DNA of 40,729 nucleotides from Pseudomonas fluorescens (lineage in GTDB: Bacteria > Pseudomonadota > Gammaproteobacteria > Pseudomonadales > Pseudomonadaceae). The stretch lies in assembly GCF_902497625.1 (NCBI RefSeq), contig NZ_CABVGX010000051.1, positions 1-40,729 on the forward strand, written 5' to 3'. Each line of letters starts with the position of its first letter. The stretch's first letter is position 1. The notes under the pieces were generated by a model. It did not search any database. It was not told the origin of the DNA and was given only the letters and a program-made list of their open reading frames with translations. Below are positions 1 through 7,651 of the stretch, in pieces. The translations under genes and the position numbers were made by a program.

Positions 1-130
1 CGAGGCTGCGTCCGGCGGCGCAGCCGTCGCAAAACCTGTAAACGCGGTCTACCTGAAAAATACGATCGACTGAATTGACGACGGCTGCGCCGCCGGACGC
101 AGCGTCGCGGGCTCGACAGCTGCTACAGCG
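1..130. repeat. REP/BIME-type inverted repeat pair at left edge
   Basis: Bases 5-29 and 79-103 are perfect 25-bp inverted copies of each other separated by about 50 bases. The right copy continues outward to about 126 into a head containing the reverse complement of GTAGCAGCTG. The same head recurs near 2280, near 8454 and 8580, and in the tandem array at the right edge. The left copy is cut by the window start. This looks like a paired Pseudomonas REP element. Bases 131-272 contain no gene that I can support, only the candidate CpxR box and the upstream region of the next gene. Confidence 0.8.
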
Positions 131-174
131 GGCCCGGTGAATCGCTGGGTTTGTCAGGCAGATACTAAATCCTC

Positions 175-190
175 TTTACCGAAGCTTTAC
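175..190 (-). promoter_or_regulatory. Candidate CpxR box
   Basis: The + strand reads TTTAC (175-179), six bases, TTTAC (186-190). On the minus strand this is GTAAA-N6-GTAAA, which fits the published Escherichia coli CpxR consensus of two GTAAA half-sites spaced by a few bases. It lies about 80 bases upstream of a Spy/CpxP-like gene that is followed by a CpxA-type kinase, the context in which such a box is expected. The orientation is reversed relative to the gene. Binding is inferred. Confidence 0.5.
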
Positions 191-272
191 GCTTCGCTGA
201 CCGCCGCTGACCTTGATCTGCGTAATCTGAACTCATCCGGAACGTACCGGGAACGAGACAAGGAGATTCACC

Positions 273-710
273 ATGCGCAAGACTCTAATCGCTCTGATGT
301 TCGCTGCCGCTCTGCCAACCGTCGCCATGGCCATGCCTGAAGGTGGCGGCCCGATGGACGGCCCGCGTCACGGTGGTCAGATGCATGGCATGCACGGCAA
401 AGGCCCGTACAGCCAACTGGACCTGAGCCGCGAACAGCGCGAGCAGATCCGCAAGATCATGGGCGAGCAGATGCACGAACGTAAGCAAGTGGTCGGCAAA
501 TACCTGGAGAAGCTGTCGCCAGCCGATCAGAAAGCCATGAAAGACGAAATGGCTGCCAACCACAAGAAAGCCGACGCCGACGTACGCGCCCTGCTGAAGC
601 CCGATCAACAGAAGCAATTCGACGACATGCAGAAGAAGAAGGCTGAGCGCCGCGCGGAATGGGCTGAATTCAAGGCCTGGAAAGCGCAACAACCGCAAAA
701 AGCGCAATAA
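273..710 (+). CDS. Spy/CpxP-like periplasmic LTXXQ-motif protein
   Basis: This is a 145-residue protein with a clear signal peptide (basic start, hydrophobic 4-16, AMA cleavage at about 20). It should be a soluble periplasmic helical protein of the Spy/CpxP family. Two LTxxQ-like motifs are visible, LSREQ at 51-55 and LKPDQ at 108-112, in a highly charged helical body. Residues 28-43 are unusually rich in His, Met and Gly, which suggests metal contact. The start is supported by an AGGAG ribosome site about 10 bases upstream. The sensor kinase follows on the same strand after a hairpin and a REP pair. The family includes the chaperone Spy and the Cpx feedback inhibitor CpxP, so a role in envelope-stress sensing is inferred. 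In P. aeruginosa I recall a similar small gene between cpxR and cpxS. Confidence 0.9.
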   Translation: MRKTLIALMFAAALPTVAMAMPEGGGPMDGPRHGGQMHGMHGKGPYSQLDLSREQREQIRKIMGEQMHERKQVVGKYLEKLSPADQKAMKDEMAANHKKADADVRALLKPDQQKQFDDMQKKKAERRAEWAEFKAWKAQQPQKAQ

Positions 711-726
711 TGCGCTGACCCTGGGT

Positions 727-754
727 CCGACGGCTAACCCCGTCGGGCCTGTTT
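727..754 (+). terminator. Hairpin terminator after the Spy-like gene
   Basis: A 7-bp GC-rich stem (727-733 pairs with 740-746) with a six-base loop follows the stop codon by about 16 bases and runs into GCCTGTTT. The T tract is short, so termination may be partial and the kinase gene may be read through. Confidence 0.55.
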
Positions 755-767
755 CCATGCGGTTCCC

Positions 768-856
768 TGTGGGAGCGAGCCTGCTCGCGATAGCGGTGTA
801 TCAGATCACGAAATGTTGACTGGCACACCGCTATCGCGAGCAGGCTCGCTCCCACA
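768..856. repeat. REP pair, GTGGGAGCGAGC family
   Basis: Two perfect 32-bp inverted copies (768-799 and 825-856) with a 25-base loop. Each carries the GTGGGAGCGAGC...GCTCGCGA core. Copies of the same family occur at 6603-6671 and 30283-30366. It fills the gap between the Spy-like gene and the kinase and could form a strong stem in the transcript. Confidence 0.9.
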
Positions 857-884
857 TTGACCGACATTTGTTTGAGGACTTTCT

Positions 885-2228
885 GTGCGCTCATTGTTCT
901 GGCGGATTCTGGCCAGTTTCTGGTTGGCCATCGCCCTGGTGGCCGGGCTCTCCATTCTGCTGGGGCACATGCTCAATCAGGATGCATGGATTCTCAGCCG
1001 TCACCCGGGCCTTAATACGCTTGCCGAACAGTGGACGCAAACTTTCGAAACTCAGGGTGAAGACGCGGCGCAGAGCCTCCTGGAACAGCGTAAACGTCAG
1101 TACCATATTGACGTTCAGGTGCTCAACGAAAGCGGCGACCCAGTGGTGCGCGGCACTTTTCCACGTCGTGCTGCTGCCTTCGAAGCCCGCCAGAACAACG
1201 ATGATCGCCGCCTGCCTTGGCGACGTTTGACTGATGAATACACCAGCGCAAAAACCGGTGATACCTATCTGTTGATCTACCGCATTCCCCATCCGGAACT
1301 GGATTCGTGGCATCGCGAAAGCCTGCTCTGGCCCTTGAGTGCATTGGGGATTGCGCTGGTGGTGCTGACGCTGTTCAGCCTGTTCGTCACCTTGTCGATC
1401 ACCCGGCCGCTGAATCGCCTGCGCGGTGCCGTGCATGATCTGGGGCAGACCACTTATCAGCAAAACAGCCTGGTGAAGCTGGCCAACCGGCGCGATGAGT
1501 TTGGCGTGCTGGCCAATGATTTCAACCGCATGGGCGCACGCCTGCAAAGCCTGATCGGCAGCCAGCGTCAGCTGTTGCGCGATGTATCCCACGAATTGCG
1601 TTCGCCCCTCGCTCGATTGCGAATCGCCTTGGCGCTGGCGGAGCGCGCCAGTCCCGAAGAGCGGGAAAAACTCTGGCCACGCCTGACCCGTGAATGCGAC
1701 CGTCTGGAGGCGCTGATCAGCGAGATTCTGGTGTTGGCCCGCGTGGACGCCGACAATGCCAGTGCGGAGGATGTCGACCTTAATGCGTTGCTGAACACGG
1801 TACAAAAAGATGCTCAGTTGGGATCCCCGGAGCAAAGCGTCCACCTGGAGGCCGAGCCGCAATTGAGCCTCAAGGGGTGGCCGACCATGATCGAACGCGC
1901 CGTGGACAATTTGCTGCGCAATGCCCAGCGATTCAATCAGCCCGGTGGCTTACCCATCGAGATGCTGGCGCTGCGGCAGGGCGAGCGGATTGTGATCAGT
2001 GTGCGCGATCACGGGCCGGGGGTTGAGGCAGAACACTTGAGTCAGTTGGCCGAACCGTTCTACCGCGCGCCGGGGCAGACGGCGGCGGGACATGGCTTGG
2101 GATTGGCCATCGCGAGGCGCGCAGCCGAGCGACATGGCGGCAGTCTGGTGCTGGCCAATCACCCGGAGGGCGGGTTTATCGCCAGTCTCGAATTACCGGT
2201 GGTGCCGGGGGTGGTTGTTCAAGCATGA
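885..2228 (+). CDS. CpxA/CpxS-type sensor histidine kinase
   Basis: This is a 447-residue inner-membrane kinase. It has a membrane segment at about 8-28, a periplasmic sensor region at about 30-147, a second membrane segment at about 148-170, a HAMP linker, then a HisKA domain with the phosphoacceptor His236 in DVSHELRSP. The ATPase domain has N-box residues N342 and N346, DHGPG at 375-379 and GHGLG at 402-406. All catalytic motifs are intact. The start is GTG with GAGGA six bases upstream. With the Spy-like gene in front, and by analogy with P. aeruginosa PA3204-PA3206 (CpxR, small protein, CpxS), it is inferred to sense envelope stress. The partner regulator should lie just upstream of the window. 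Confidence 0.92.
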   Translation: MRSLFWRILASFWLAIALVAGLSILLGHMLNQDAWILSRHPGLNTLAEQWTQTFETQGEDAAQSLLEQRKRQYHIDVQVLNESGDPVVRGTFPRRAAAFEARQNNDDRRLPWRRLTDEYTSAKTGDTYLLIYRIPHPELDSWHRESLLWPLSALGIALVVLTLFSLFVTLSITRPLNRLRGAVHDLGQTTYQQNSLVKLANRRDEFGVLANDFNRMGARLQSLIGSQRQLLRDVSHELRSPLARLRIALALAERASPEEREKLWPRLTRECDRLEALISEILVLARVDADNASAEDVDLNALLNTVQKDAQLGSPEQSVHLEAEPQLSLKGWPTMIERAVDNLLRNAQRFNQPGGLPIEMLALRQGERIVISVRDHGPGVEAEHLSQLAEPFYRAPGQTAAGHGLGLAIARRAAERHGGSLVLANHPEGGFIASLELPVVPGVVVQA

Positions 2229-2245
2229 GTCCGGCGGGGTAGCGG

Positions 2246-2314
2246 AAAAGATCGCAGCCCCTGCAGACGCGCAAACCCCTGTAGCAGCTGTCGAGTGCAA
2301 CGAGGCTGCGATCT
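2246..2314. repeat. Short REP-like inverted repeat
   Basis: AGATCGCAGCC at 2249-2259 is inverted at 2304-2314. The right half also holds the GTAGCAGCTGTCGAG head seen at the left edge of the window. It separates the convergent kinase and nitroreductase genes. Confidence 0.65.
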
Positions 2315-2320
2315 GGCGAC

Positions 2321-2890
2321 TCACGCTTGCGGCAAAGGCCAGGCGCTGACAAACCCGCTCAGATCAACCGTCTCCGCCACGCGCGGCTCTTTCTGCGGCG
2401 TTCCCAGATAAAGAAACCCGATGACCTCTTCTCCTGCCGCCAGGCCCAGGCCCTTGGCCACGTGCGGCGAATACGCCAACTCACCCGTGCGCCATACTGC
2501 GCCAATCCCTTGCGCGTAGGCGGCCAGCAAAATCCCGTGCGCTGCACAGCCCGCCGCCAGCAATTGCTCGGACTTGGGATATTTGACGTGATCTTGCAAA
2601 CGCGCGATGACCACCACCACCAAGGGCGCCCGTAGCGGGCCGTTGCGCGCCTTGTCCACAGCAGCCTCGGAAACATCGCCGTCCTGCAGCTTCGCCGCAT
2701 CAGCCAGCAACTCGCCCATCTGCTCGCGCGCTGATCCTTCGACTGTCAGGAAGCGCCACGGCTGCAAATGGCCATGGTCCGGCGCGCGCATGGCGGCGCC
2801 AAACAGCACTTCGCGCTGCGCGGCGCTGGGCGCCGGCTCAAGCAGTCGGGGAACGGAAACACGGTTGAGCAAAGCGTCGAGAGCCTGCAT
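2321..2890 (-). CDS. Nitroreductase family protein, YdjA-like
   Basis: This 189-residue cytoplasmic flavoprotein belongs to the NAD(P)H-dependent nitroreductase superfamily and most resembles Escherichia coli YdjA. The diagnostic APDHGHLQPWRF stretch (36-47) and the KARNGPLRAP stretch in the middle match that subgroup, and FLYLGTP near the C terminus is the usual FMN-fold end. The natural substrate of YdjA-type enzymes is not known. The start is well supported by AGGAGGTG about five bases upstream of ATG. It is convergent with the sensor kinase and divergent from trkH. From memory, a nitroreductase also lies between cpxS and trkH in P. aeruginosa, which supports the synteny. Confidence 0.93.
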   Translation of the reverse strand: MQALDALLNRVSVPRLLEPAPSAAQREVLFGAAMRAPDHGHLQPWRFLTVEGSAREQMGELLADAAKLQDGDVSEAAVDKARNGPLRAPLVVVVIARLQDHVKYPKSEQLLAAGCAAHGILLAAYAQGIGAVWRTGELAYSPHVAKGLGLAAGEEVIGFLYLGTPQKEPRVAETVDLSGFVSAWPLPQA

Positions 2891-3011
2891 CGGCCACCTC
2901 CTGAAAAAAATGTCCGGCTATTCTAGCGGTATCCATCGCCGGCATGCGGTTTACATGCCCCGCCCCACGGGTAGAATGGCGCCCTCCTCAATCACAGCCC
3001 GAGCGGACTTC

Positions 3012-4466
3012 ATGGCGTTGCCGACTTTACGGACTATTGGTTTCATCATCGGCATCTTCCTGATCACCCTGGCGATCGCCATGGTCGTGCCCATGGCCAC
3101 GCTGGTGATTTTCGAGCGCACCGGCGATCTGCCTTCGTTCCTCTGGGCCAGCATGATCACCTTCGTCGCCGGCCTTGCGCTGGTGATCCCCGGACGCCCC
3201 GAGCATGTGCATTTGCGTCCGCGCGACATGTACCTGCTGACCGTCAGCAGCTGGCTGGTGGTGTGCATCTTCGCCGCGCTGCCGTTTCTGCTGACGCAGC
3301 ACATCAGTTACACCGACTCATTCTTTGAAAGCATGTCCGGGATCACCGCCACGGGTTCGACGGTGCTCAACAACCTGGACAAGATGTCACCCGGCATCCT
3401 GATGTGGCGCTCGATGCTGCACTGGATCGGCGGCATCGGCTTCATCGGCATGGCGGTCGCGATCCTGCCGTTGCTGCGCATCGGTGGCATGCGCCTGTTC
3501 CAGACCGAGTCGTCGGATCGCTCCGAAAAGGTCATGCCCCGTTCGCACATGGTGGCGCGTTTGATCGTGGCGGCCTACGTCGGCATCACCATTCTCGGCA
3601 GCCTGGCGTTCTGGTGGGCGGGCATGAGCCTGTTCGATGCGATCAACCACGCCATGTCGGCAATTTCCACCGGCGGTTTCTCCACCTCCGACAAGTCCCT
3701 TGCCAACTGGCCGCAACCGGCAGTGCACTGGGTGGCCGTGGTCGTCATGATTCTCGGCAGCCTGCCGTTCACCTTGTACGTGGCGACCTTGCGCGGCAAT
3801 CGCCGGGCATTGCTCAAAGATCAGCAGGTGCAGGGTTTGCTTGGGCTGTTACTGCTGACGTGGCTGGTACTGAGCACCTGGTATTGGTGGACGACTCAGT
3901 TGCATTGGCTGGAGGCGTTGCGCCATGTGGCGCTAAACGTCACCTCGATTGTCACGACCACTGGTTTTGCGCTCGGGGACTACAGCCTGTGGGGCAATTT
4001 CTCGCTGATGCTGTTCTTTTATCTGGGCTTCATTGGTGGCTGTTCGGGGTCGACGTCTGGCGGGATCAAGATTTTCCGCTTCCAGGTGGCCTACATCCTG
4101 CTCAAGGCCAACCTTAACCAGTTGATCCACCCACGCGCGGTGATCAAGCAGAAGTACAACGGCCACCGCCTCGACGAAGAAATCGTGCGGTCGATTCTGA
4201 CCTTCTCGTTTTTCTTCGCGATCACCATCTGCGTGATTGCGCTGCTGCTGTCACTGCTCGGCGTGGACTGGATGACGGCCCTGACCGGTGCGGCCAGTAC
4301 CGTGTCCGGTGTCGGCCCGGGGCTGGGCGAAGTCATCGGCCCTGCGGGTAACTTCGCCACCTTGCCGGACGCCGCCAAGTGGATCCTCTCCTTCGGCATG
4401 CTGCTGGGTCGACTCGAGATCATCACCGTGTTTGTGCTGTGTATCCCTGCGTTTTGGCGTCACTGA
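3012..4466 (+). CDS. trkH: Trk system potassium uptake protein TrkH
   Basis: This 484-residue protein is the ion-translocating membrane subunit of the Trk potassium uptake system, which works with the cytoplasmic NAD-binding regulator TrkA (not in this window). Four pore-loop filter segments are visible: TATGS at 112-116, STGGF at 219-223, TTTGF at 315-319 and SGVGP at 432-436, spread among hydrophobic helices. The frame is open further upstream to 2607, but that region overlaps the nitroreductase on the other strand. The ATG at 3012 gives the normal family length, although its ribosome site is weak. The last 44 bases overlap the 3' end of the opposing AraC gene. Confidence 0.95.
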   Translation: MALPTLRTIGFIIGIFLITLAIAMVVPMATLVIFERTGDLPSFLWASMITFVAGLALVIPGRPEHVHLRPRDMYLLTVSSWLVVCIFAALPFLLTQHISYTDSFFESMSGITATGSTVLNNLDKMSPGILMWRSMLHWIGGIGFIGMAVAILPLLRIGGMRLFQTESSDRSEKVMPRSHMVARLIVAAYVGITILGSLAFWWAGMSLFDAINHAMSAISTGGFSTSDKSLANWPQPAVHWVAVVVMILGSLPFTLYVATLRGNRRALLKDQQVQGLLGLLLLTWLVLSTWYWWTTQLHWLEALRHVALNVTSIVTTTGFALGDYSLWGNFSLMLFFYLGFIGGCSGSTSGGIKIFRFQVAYILLKANLNQLIHPRAVIKQKYNGHRLDEEIVRSILTFSFFFAITICVIALLLSLLGVDWMTALTGAASTVSGVGPGLGEVIGPAGNFATLPDAAKWILSFGMLLGRLEIITVFVLCIPAFWRH

Positions 4467-5484
4467 CCGGTTTGCTCATCTGCGCCAGGCGCGTCCGGTA
4501 TTCGCCGGGCGTGGCGTCGAACCAGCGGCGGAAGGCGCGGAAGAAATTGCTCGGGTCCGCGAACCCCAGCAAGTAGGCGATTTCCAGCAGGGTCATCCTC
4601 GGTTGCGCCAGATACTGCTCAGCCAGTTCGCGCCGGGTGTCGTCCAGCAAGGTCTGAAAACTCGTGCCCTCCTCCTGCAAACGTCGCTGCAACGTCCGCT
4701 GCGACAGGTGCAGCGTCTGCGCCACCGTATCGCGTTTGGGTTCGCCCTGAGGCAACAGGCGGCATAACACCTGACGCGCTTTGTGCGTCACCCGGCTCTC
4801 GGAAAAACGCGCCAGGTATTCCCCGGCGAAACGGTCGTGCAGCAGCGCCATGGCTTCGTTGGCCGTTGGCAGCGGCGCTTCCATGTCGGCACGCTCGAAA
4901 ATCAGCGCGTCATACGGCGCGTTGAACACCATCGGGGCGTGGAATGTTTGTTCATAGGCTTCGAGGTTGGCAGGCTGGTCGCCTTGCAGCAGGACCTTGC
5001 GCGGCTGCAAGGTTCGCCCGGTCAGCCAGCCACACAGCGCCAGCGCGCAGGCCAGTGACGCTTCGGCGCTCTGTCGGGTTGGTGGCAGATGATCGCCATG
5101 CACCGTCAGAATCAGTCCGTAGCCTTCATCGAGCAGGCGGAAACTCAGGTCGGCACTTTCGGCAATGATTCGCTGATAACGCACCAGACGTTGAAAACCT
5201 TCAGCCAACGTCTGACTGGACATCAGCGCATACCCGGCCACGTGAAACGATGCCGGCCGCGCCACTTTACCCATGTTCAGTCCGATCGCGGGGTTCCCTG
5301 ACAGCTCCACCGCGCGCTGCCACAGGCGTGTCATCGAATCTTGCGGGAACCTCGCATCCGGATCATCCAGTGCCGCGAAGTCAAGCCCCAGCTGCTTGAA
5401 CAGAACCCGGCAATCCAGGCCGTCCATCTCCAGCGCTTTGACAATTCCCATCGCCCAGCTTGCAGAAGTCGTTCGTTCACTCAT
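4423..5484 (-). CDS. AraC family transcriptional regulator (arabinose-binding-like N-terminus)
   Basis: This 353-residue regulator has an N-terminal ligand domain of the PF12625 type (about 20-210, with the AGYALMSSQTLAEG segment) and a C-terminal AraC double helix-turn-helix (about 240-335). The second recognition helix is in LLGFADPSNFFRAFRRW, which is fully conserved in form. Regulators of this build often control catabolic genes next to them. Its likely target is the divergent DUF962/HD pair starting at 5646, since the two share a 161-base gap. The ribosome site at the ATG is not obvious. The 3' end overlaps trkH by 44 bases in antisense. The ligand is unknown. Confidence 0.93.
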   Translation of the reverse strand: MSERTTSASWAMGIVKALEMDGLDCRVLFKQLGLDFAALDDPDARFPQDSMTRLWQRAVELSGNPAIGLNMGKVARPASFHVAGYALMSSQTLAEGFQRLVRYQRIIAESADLSFRLLDEGYGLILTVHGDHLPPTRQSAEASLACALALCGWLTGRTLQPRKVLLQGDQPANLEAYEQTFHAPMVFNAPYDALIFERADMEAPLPTANEAMALLHDRFAGEYLARFSESRVTHKARQVLCRLLPQGEPKRDTVAQTLHLSQRTLQRRLQEEGTSFQTLLDDTRRELAEQYLAQPRMTLLEIAYLLGFADPSNFFRAFRRWFDATPGEYRTRLAQMSKPVSDAKTQGYTAQTR

Positions 5485-5645
5485 GGCGGTTACTTACAAG
5501 GGTGAGCCGCATATAGCGGCGAATTTCCAAAGGATACTAAAGTGGCGCCCATTGTCACTGGCTGACGCCAATGATCACTCTAGACTCAAATAAGCTACCC
5601 GCAGAACAACTTGCAGGCGGATCCATCACCACAGAGATCGCAGTC

Positions 5646-5957
5646 GTGGAAAACATCAAACGTTTCAACAGCTTCGCTGAGTTCTACCCTTACTACCTGA
5701 GTGAGCACAGCGACAGCATTTGCCGACGGCTGCACTTTGTTGGCACCACGCTGGTGATCCTGATTCTGGCCGTGACCATCAGTAGAGGCGCCTGGATGAT
5801 GCTGCTGGCATTGCCGCTGGCCGGTTACAGCTTTGCCTGGATCGGCCATTTCTTTTTCGAGAAGAATCGTCCTGCGACTTTTCAGCACCCGCTGTACAGC
5901 CTGCTGGGCGATTTTGCCATGTACCGCGACATGATCCTGCGGCGCGTGCCGTTCTAG
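5646..5957 (+). CDS. DUF962 / Mpo1-like family protein
   Basis: This is a 103-residue membrane-associated protein of the DUF962 family, whose yeast member Mpo1 is an iron-dependent dioxygenase in alpha-oxidation of 2-hydroxy fatty acids. It starts with the family signature NIKRFNSFAEFYPYYLSEH. It has a hydrophobic stretch at about 32-66, the GHFFFEKNRPATFQHP segment and the final HPLYSLLGDFAMYRDM signature. His21, His30, His68 and His81 are the candidate metal ligands. The frame is open from an ATG at 5571, but the GTG at 5646 begins exactly where family members begin, so I chose it. It is 26 bases upstream of an HD-domain gene, probably in one operon. The bacterial function is not established. 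Confidence 0.85.
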   Translation: MENIKRFNSFAEFYPYYLSEHSDSICRRLHFVGTTLVILILAVTISRGAWMMLLALPLAGYSFAWIGHFFFEKNRPATFQHPLYSLLGDFAMYRDMILRRVPF

Positions 5958-5983
5958 CGACACAGCAGCCAAGAGGAAAGCCG

Positions 5984-6574
5984 ATGAATACCACCGCCCG
6001 CTTCACCCACATGCAGGACGGCACCCAGGAAGACTGGGCGATCATCGCCGGGGATTTCAGCGCCTACGCTCGCCAGTTGCCGACCCGGATTGTGGCGCAC
6101 CTGAAGTTGCTGGAGGGCGACTTTGGCGGCTTCCCGGTGGATCGTCTGACCCATTCGCTGCAAACCGCCAGCCGCGCCTGGCGTGACGGACGCGACGAGG
6201 AATACGTGGTCTGCGCGCTGCTGCATGACATCGGTGACACGCTCGGTTCGTACAATCACCCGGACATTGCCGCGGCGATCCTCAAGCCGTTTGTCAGTGC
6301 CGACAATCTTTGGCTGGTCGAGAAGCACGGGATTTTCCAGGGTTACTATTTCTTCCACCACCTGGGCATGGATCGCCATCTGCGCGAGCAATTCAGTGGG
6401 CATCCGCACTATCAGGCGACCATCGAATTTTGCGCCAAATACGATGCGGCAGCGTTTGATCCGTTGTATGACACGCTGCCATTAAGCTTCTTTGAACCGA
6501 TGCTGGCGCGGTTGTTTGCACAGCCGAAGAACTCGATTTACAAGGCGGCGATGGAGGAGCGTTCGACTGCCTGA
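5984..6574 (+). CDS. HD-domain protein, PhnZ/MIOX-like candidate
   Basis: This 196-residue soluble protein has an HD metal-binding fold. Visible candidate ligands are His57 (THSLQTA), the His81-Asp82 pair (LLHDIGD), His92 (YNHPDIAA), His115, His125/126 (YYFFHH) and Asp154/Asp159. The pattern HSLQTA, then HDIGD, then NHPDIAAAIL looks closer to the mixed-valent di-iron oxygenases PhnZ and myo-inositol oxygenase than to nucleotide phosphohydrolases, but this is a judgement by eye. An AGAGGA ribosome site supports the ATG. It follows the Mpo1-like gene by 26 bases, so two putative iron oxygenases may act in one pathway. The substrate is unknown, and a phosphohydrolase role remains possible. Confidence 0.85.
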   Translation: MNTTARFTHMQDGTQEDWAIIAGDFSAYARQLPTRIVAHLKLLEGDFGGFPVDRLTHSLQTASRAWRDGRDEEYVVCALLHDIGDTLGSYNHPDIAAAILKPFVSADNLWLVEKHGIFQGYYFFHHLGMDRHLREQFSGHPHYQATIEFCAKYDAAAFDPLYDTLPLSFFEPMLARLFAQPKNSIYKAAMEERSTA

Positions 6575-6602
6575 TGTGTTTGCGGTGCCTGCTCTGGCCC
6601 TT

Positions 6603-6671
6603 TCGCGAGCAGGCTCGCTCCTACATCGAACTGCGCACGCCGTTAAAATGTGGGAGCGGGCTTGCTCGCGA
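6603..6671. repeat. REP pair, GTGGGAGCGAGC family (imperfect)
   Basis: Arms at 6603-6625 and 6649-6671 are imperfect inverted copies of the element at 768-856. The element sits between the convergent HD-domain and metallophosphoesterase genes. Confidence 0.8.
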
Positions 6672-6696
6672 AGACGCCCGCCCGGCACACTTTTTA

Positions 6697-7512
6697 TCAA
6701 GCCGGCTCAGCAACCTTGATCGCCCGCAACCCAGCCTCCCGAGCCTGCGCGTCGGCCAGGCGATATAGCTCGATCGTCCCGTCCCAATGCTCGATCAGCG
6801 CCGTGCACGACTCCACCCAGTCCCCGCAATTGAGGTAGTCGACCTCCCCGACCTTGCGGATCTCGGCGTGGTGAATGTGCCCGCACACCACGCCGTGTAA
6901 TTCCCGTTTGACGCATTCATGGGCGATGGCTTCCTCAAAATCGCTGATGAAACTGACCGCGGTTTTCACTTTGTGCTTGAGGTACGCCGACAGCGACCAG
7001 TAGCCATAGCCATAGCGGGCGCGCCAATGATTGAGCCAGCGGTTAAGCGTCAAAGTGAACTCGTAAGCTGAATCACCCAGGAACGCCAGCCAGCGGTGGT
7101 AGCGGGTGATGACATCGAACTGGTCGCCATGAATCACCAACAGATGACGGCCATCGGCGGTGACGTGAACGGCTTCGTCGACCAGTTGAATGTTGCCCAG
7201 AATCAGTTTCGAATAGCGGCGCAGAAATTCGTCGTGATTGCCCGTGACATAAATCACCTCGGTGCCGCGCTTGCTCATGGTCAGCAGCCGCCGGATCACG
7301 TTGGTGTGCGCCTGCGGCCAATACATCCCGCCGCGCAGTTTCCAGCCATCAATGATGTCGCCTACCAGATAGATCCTGTCGGTGTGATAGCCCTTGAGAA
7401 AGGCCGACAGATGCTCGGCCTGGCAATCGCGCGTACCCAAATGCACATCGGAAATCCACAGGGTCCGCACACGTTGCTTACGACTGGGTTTGGCGAGCTC
7501 GGCGCTGGTCAT
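6697..7512 (-). CDS. Metallophosphoesterase, LpxH-like UDP-2,3-diacylglucosamine diphosphatase family
   Basis: This 271-residue protein has all calcineurin-type metal motifs in order: SDVHLG (21-26), GDIIDGW (51-57), GNHDE (91-95), HGD (128-130) and GHIHH (211-215). LpxH hydrolyses UDP-2,3-diacylglucosamine to lipid X in lipid A synthesis at the inner membrane. Pseudomonas carries a true LpxH and a longer related protein called LpxH2. The length and the long insertion between HGD and GHIHH suggest this is the latter type, so its substrate is uncertain. It is divergent from the AraC gene at 7652. Confidence 0.88.
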   Translation of the reverse strand: MTSAELAKPSRKQRVRTLWISDVHLGTRDCQAEHLSAFLKGYHTDRIYLVGDIIDGWKLRGGMYWPQAHTNVIRRLLTMSKRGTEVIYVTGNHDEFLRRYSKLILGNIQLVDEAVHVTADGRHLLVIHGDQFDVITRYHRWLAFLGDSAYEFTLTLNRWLNHWRARYGYGYWSLSAYLKHKVKTAVSFISDFEEAIAHECVKRELHGVVCGHIHHAEIRKVGEVDYLNCGDWVESCTALIEHWDGTIELYRLADAQAREAGLRAIKVAEPA

Positions 7513-7651
7513 GGGGCGGCCCTCTGCGATGGTTTGGGCAAGCTTGCGCCGCTGTGATTAATCGGCCATGACAGACACAAGTCAGACGTGTGACAGCGCC
7601 CGCCTGCGGCCCCGGTGTAGACTGGCGGCGACCGTTATCGAGAGAACCGCG

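Noticed and set aside
2607..3011. 135-residue N-terminal extension of TrkH
   Set aside because: It is antisense to the nitroreductase gene, is not hydrophobic, and would make TrkH far longer than the family.
5571..5645. Longer start for the DUF962 protein at the ATG
   Set aside because: The extra 25 residues are not family-like, and the GTG at 5646 coincides with the conserved family start.
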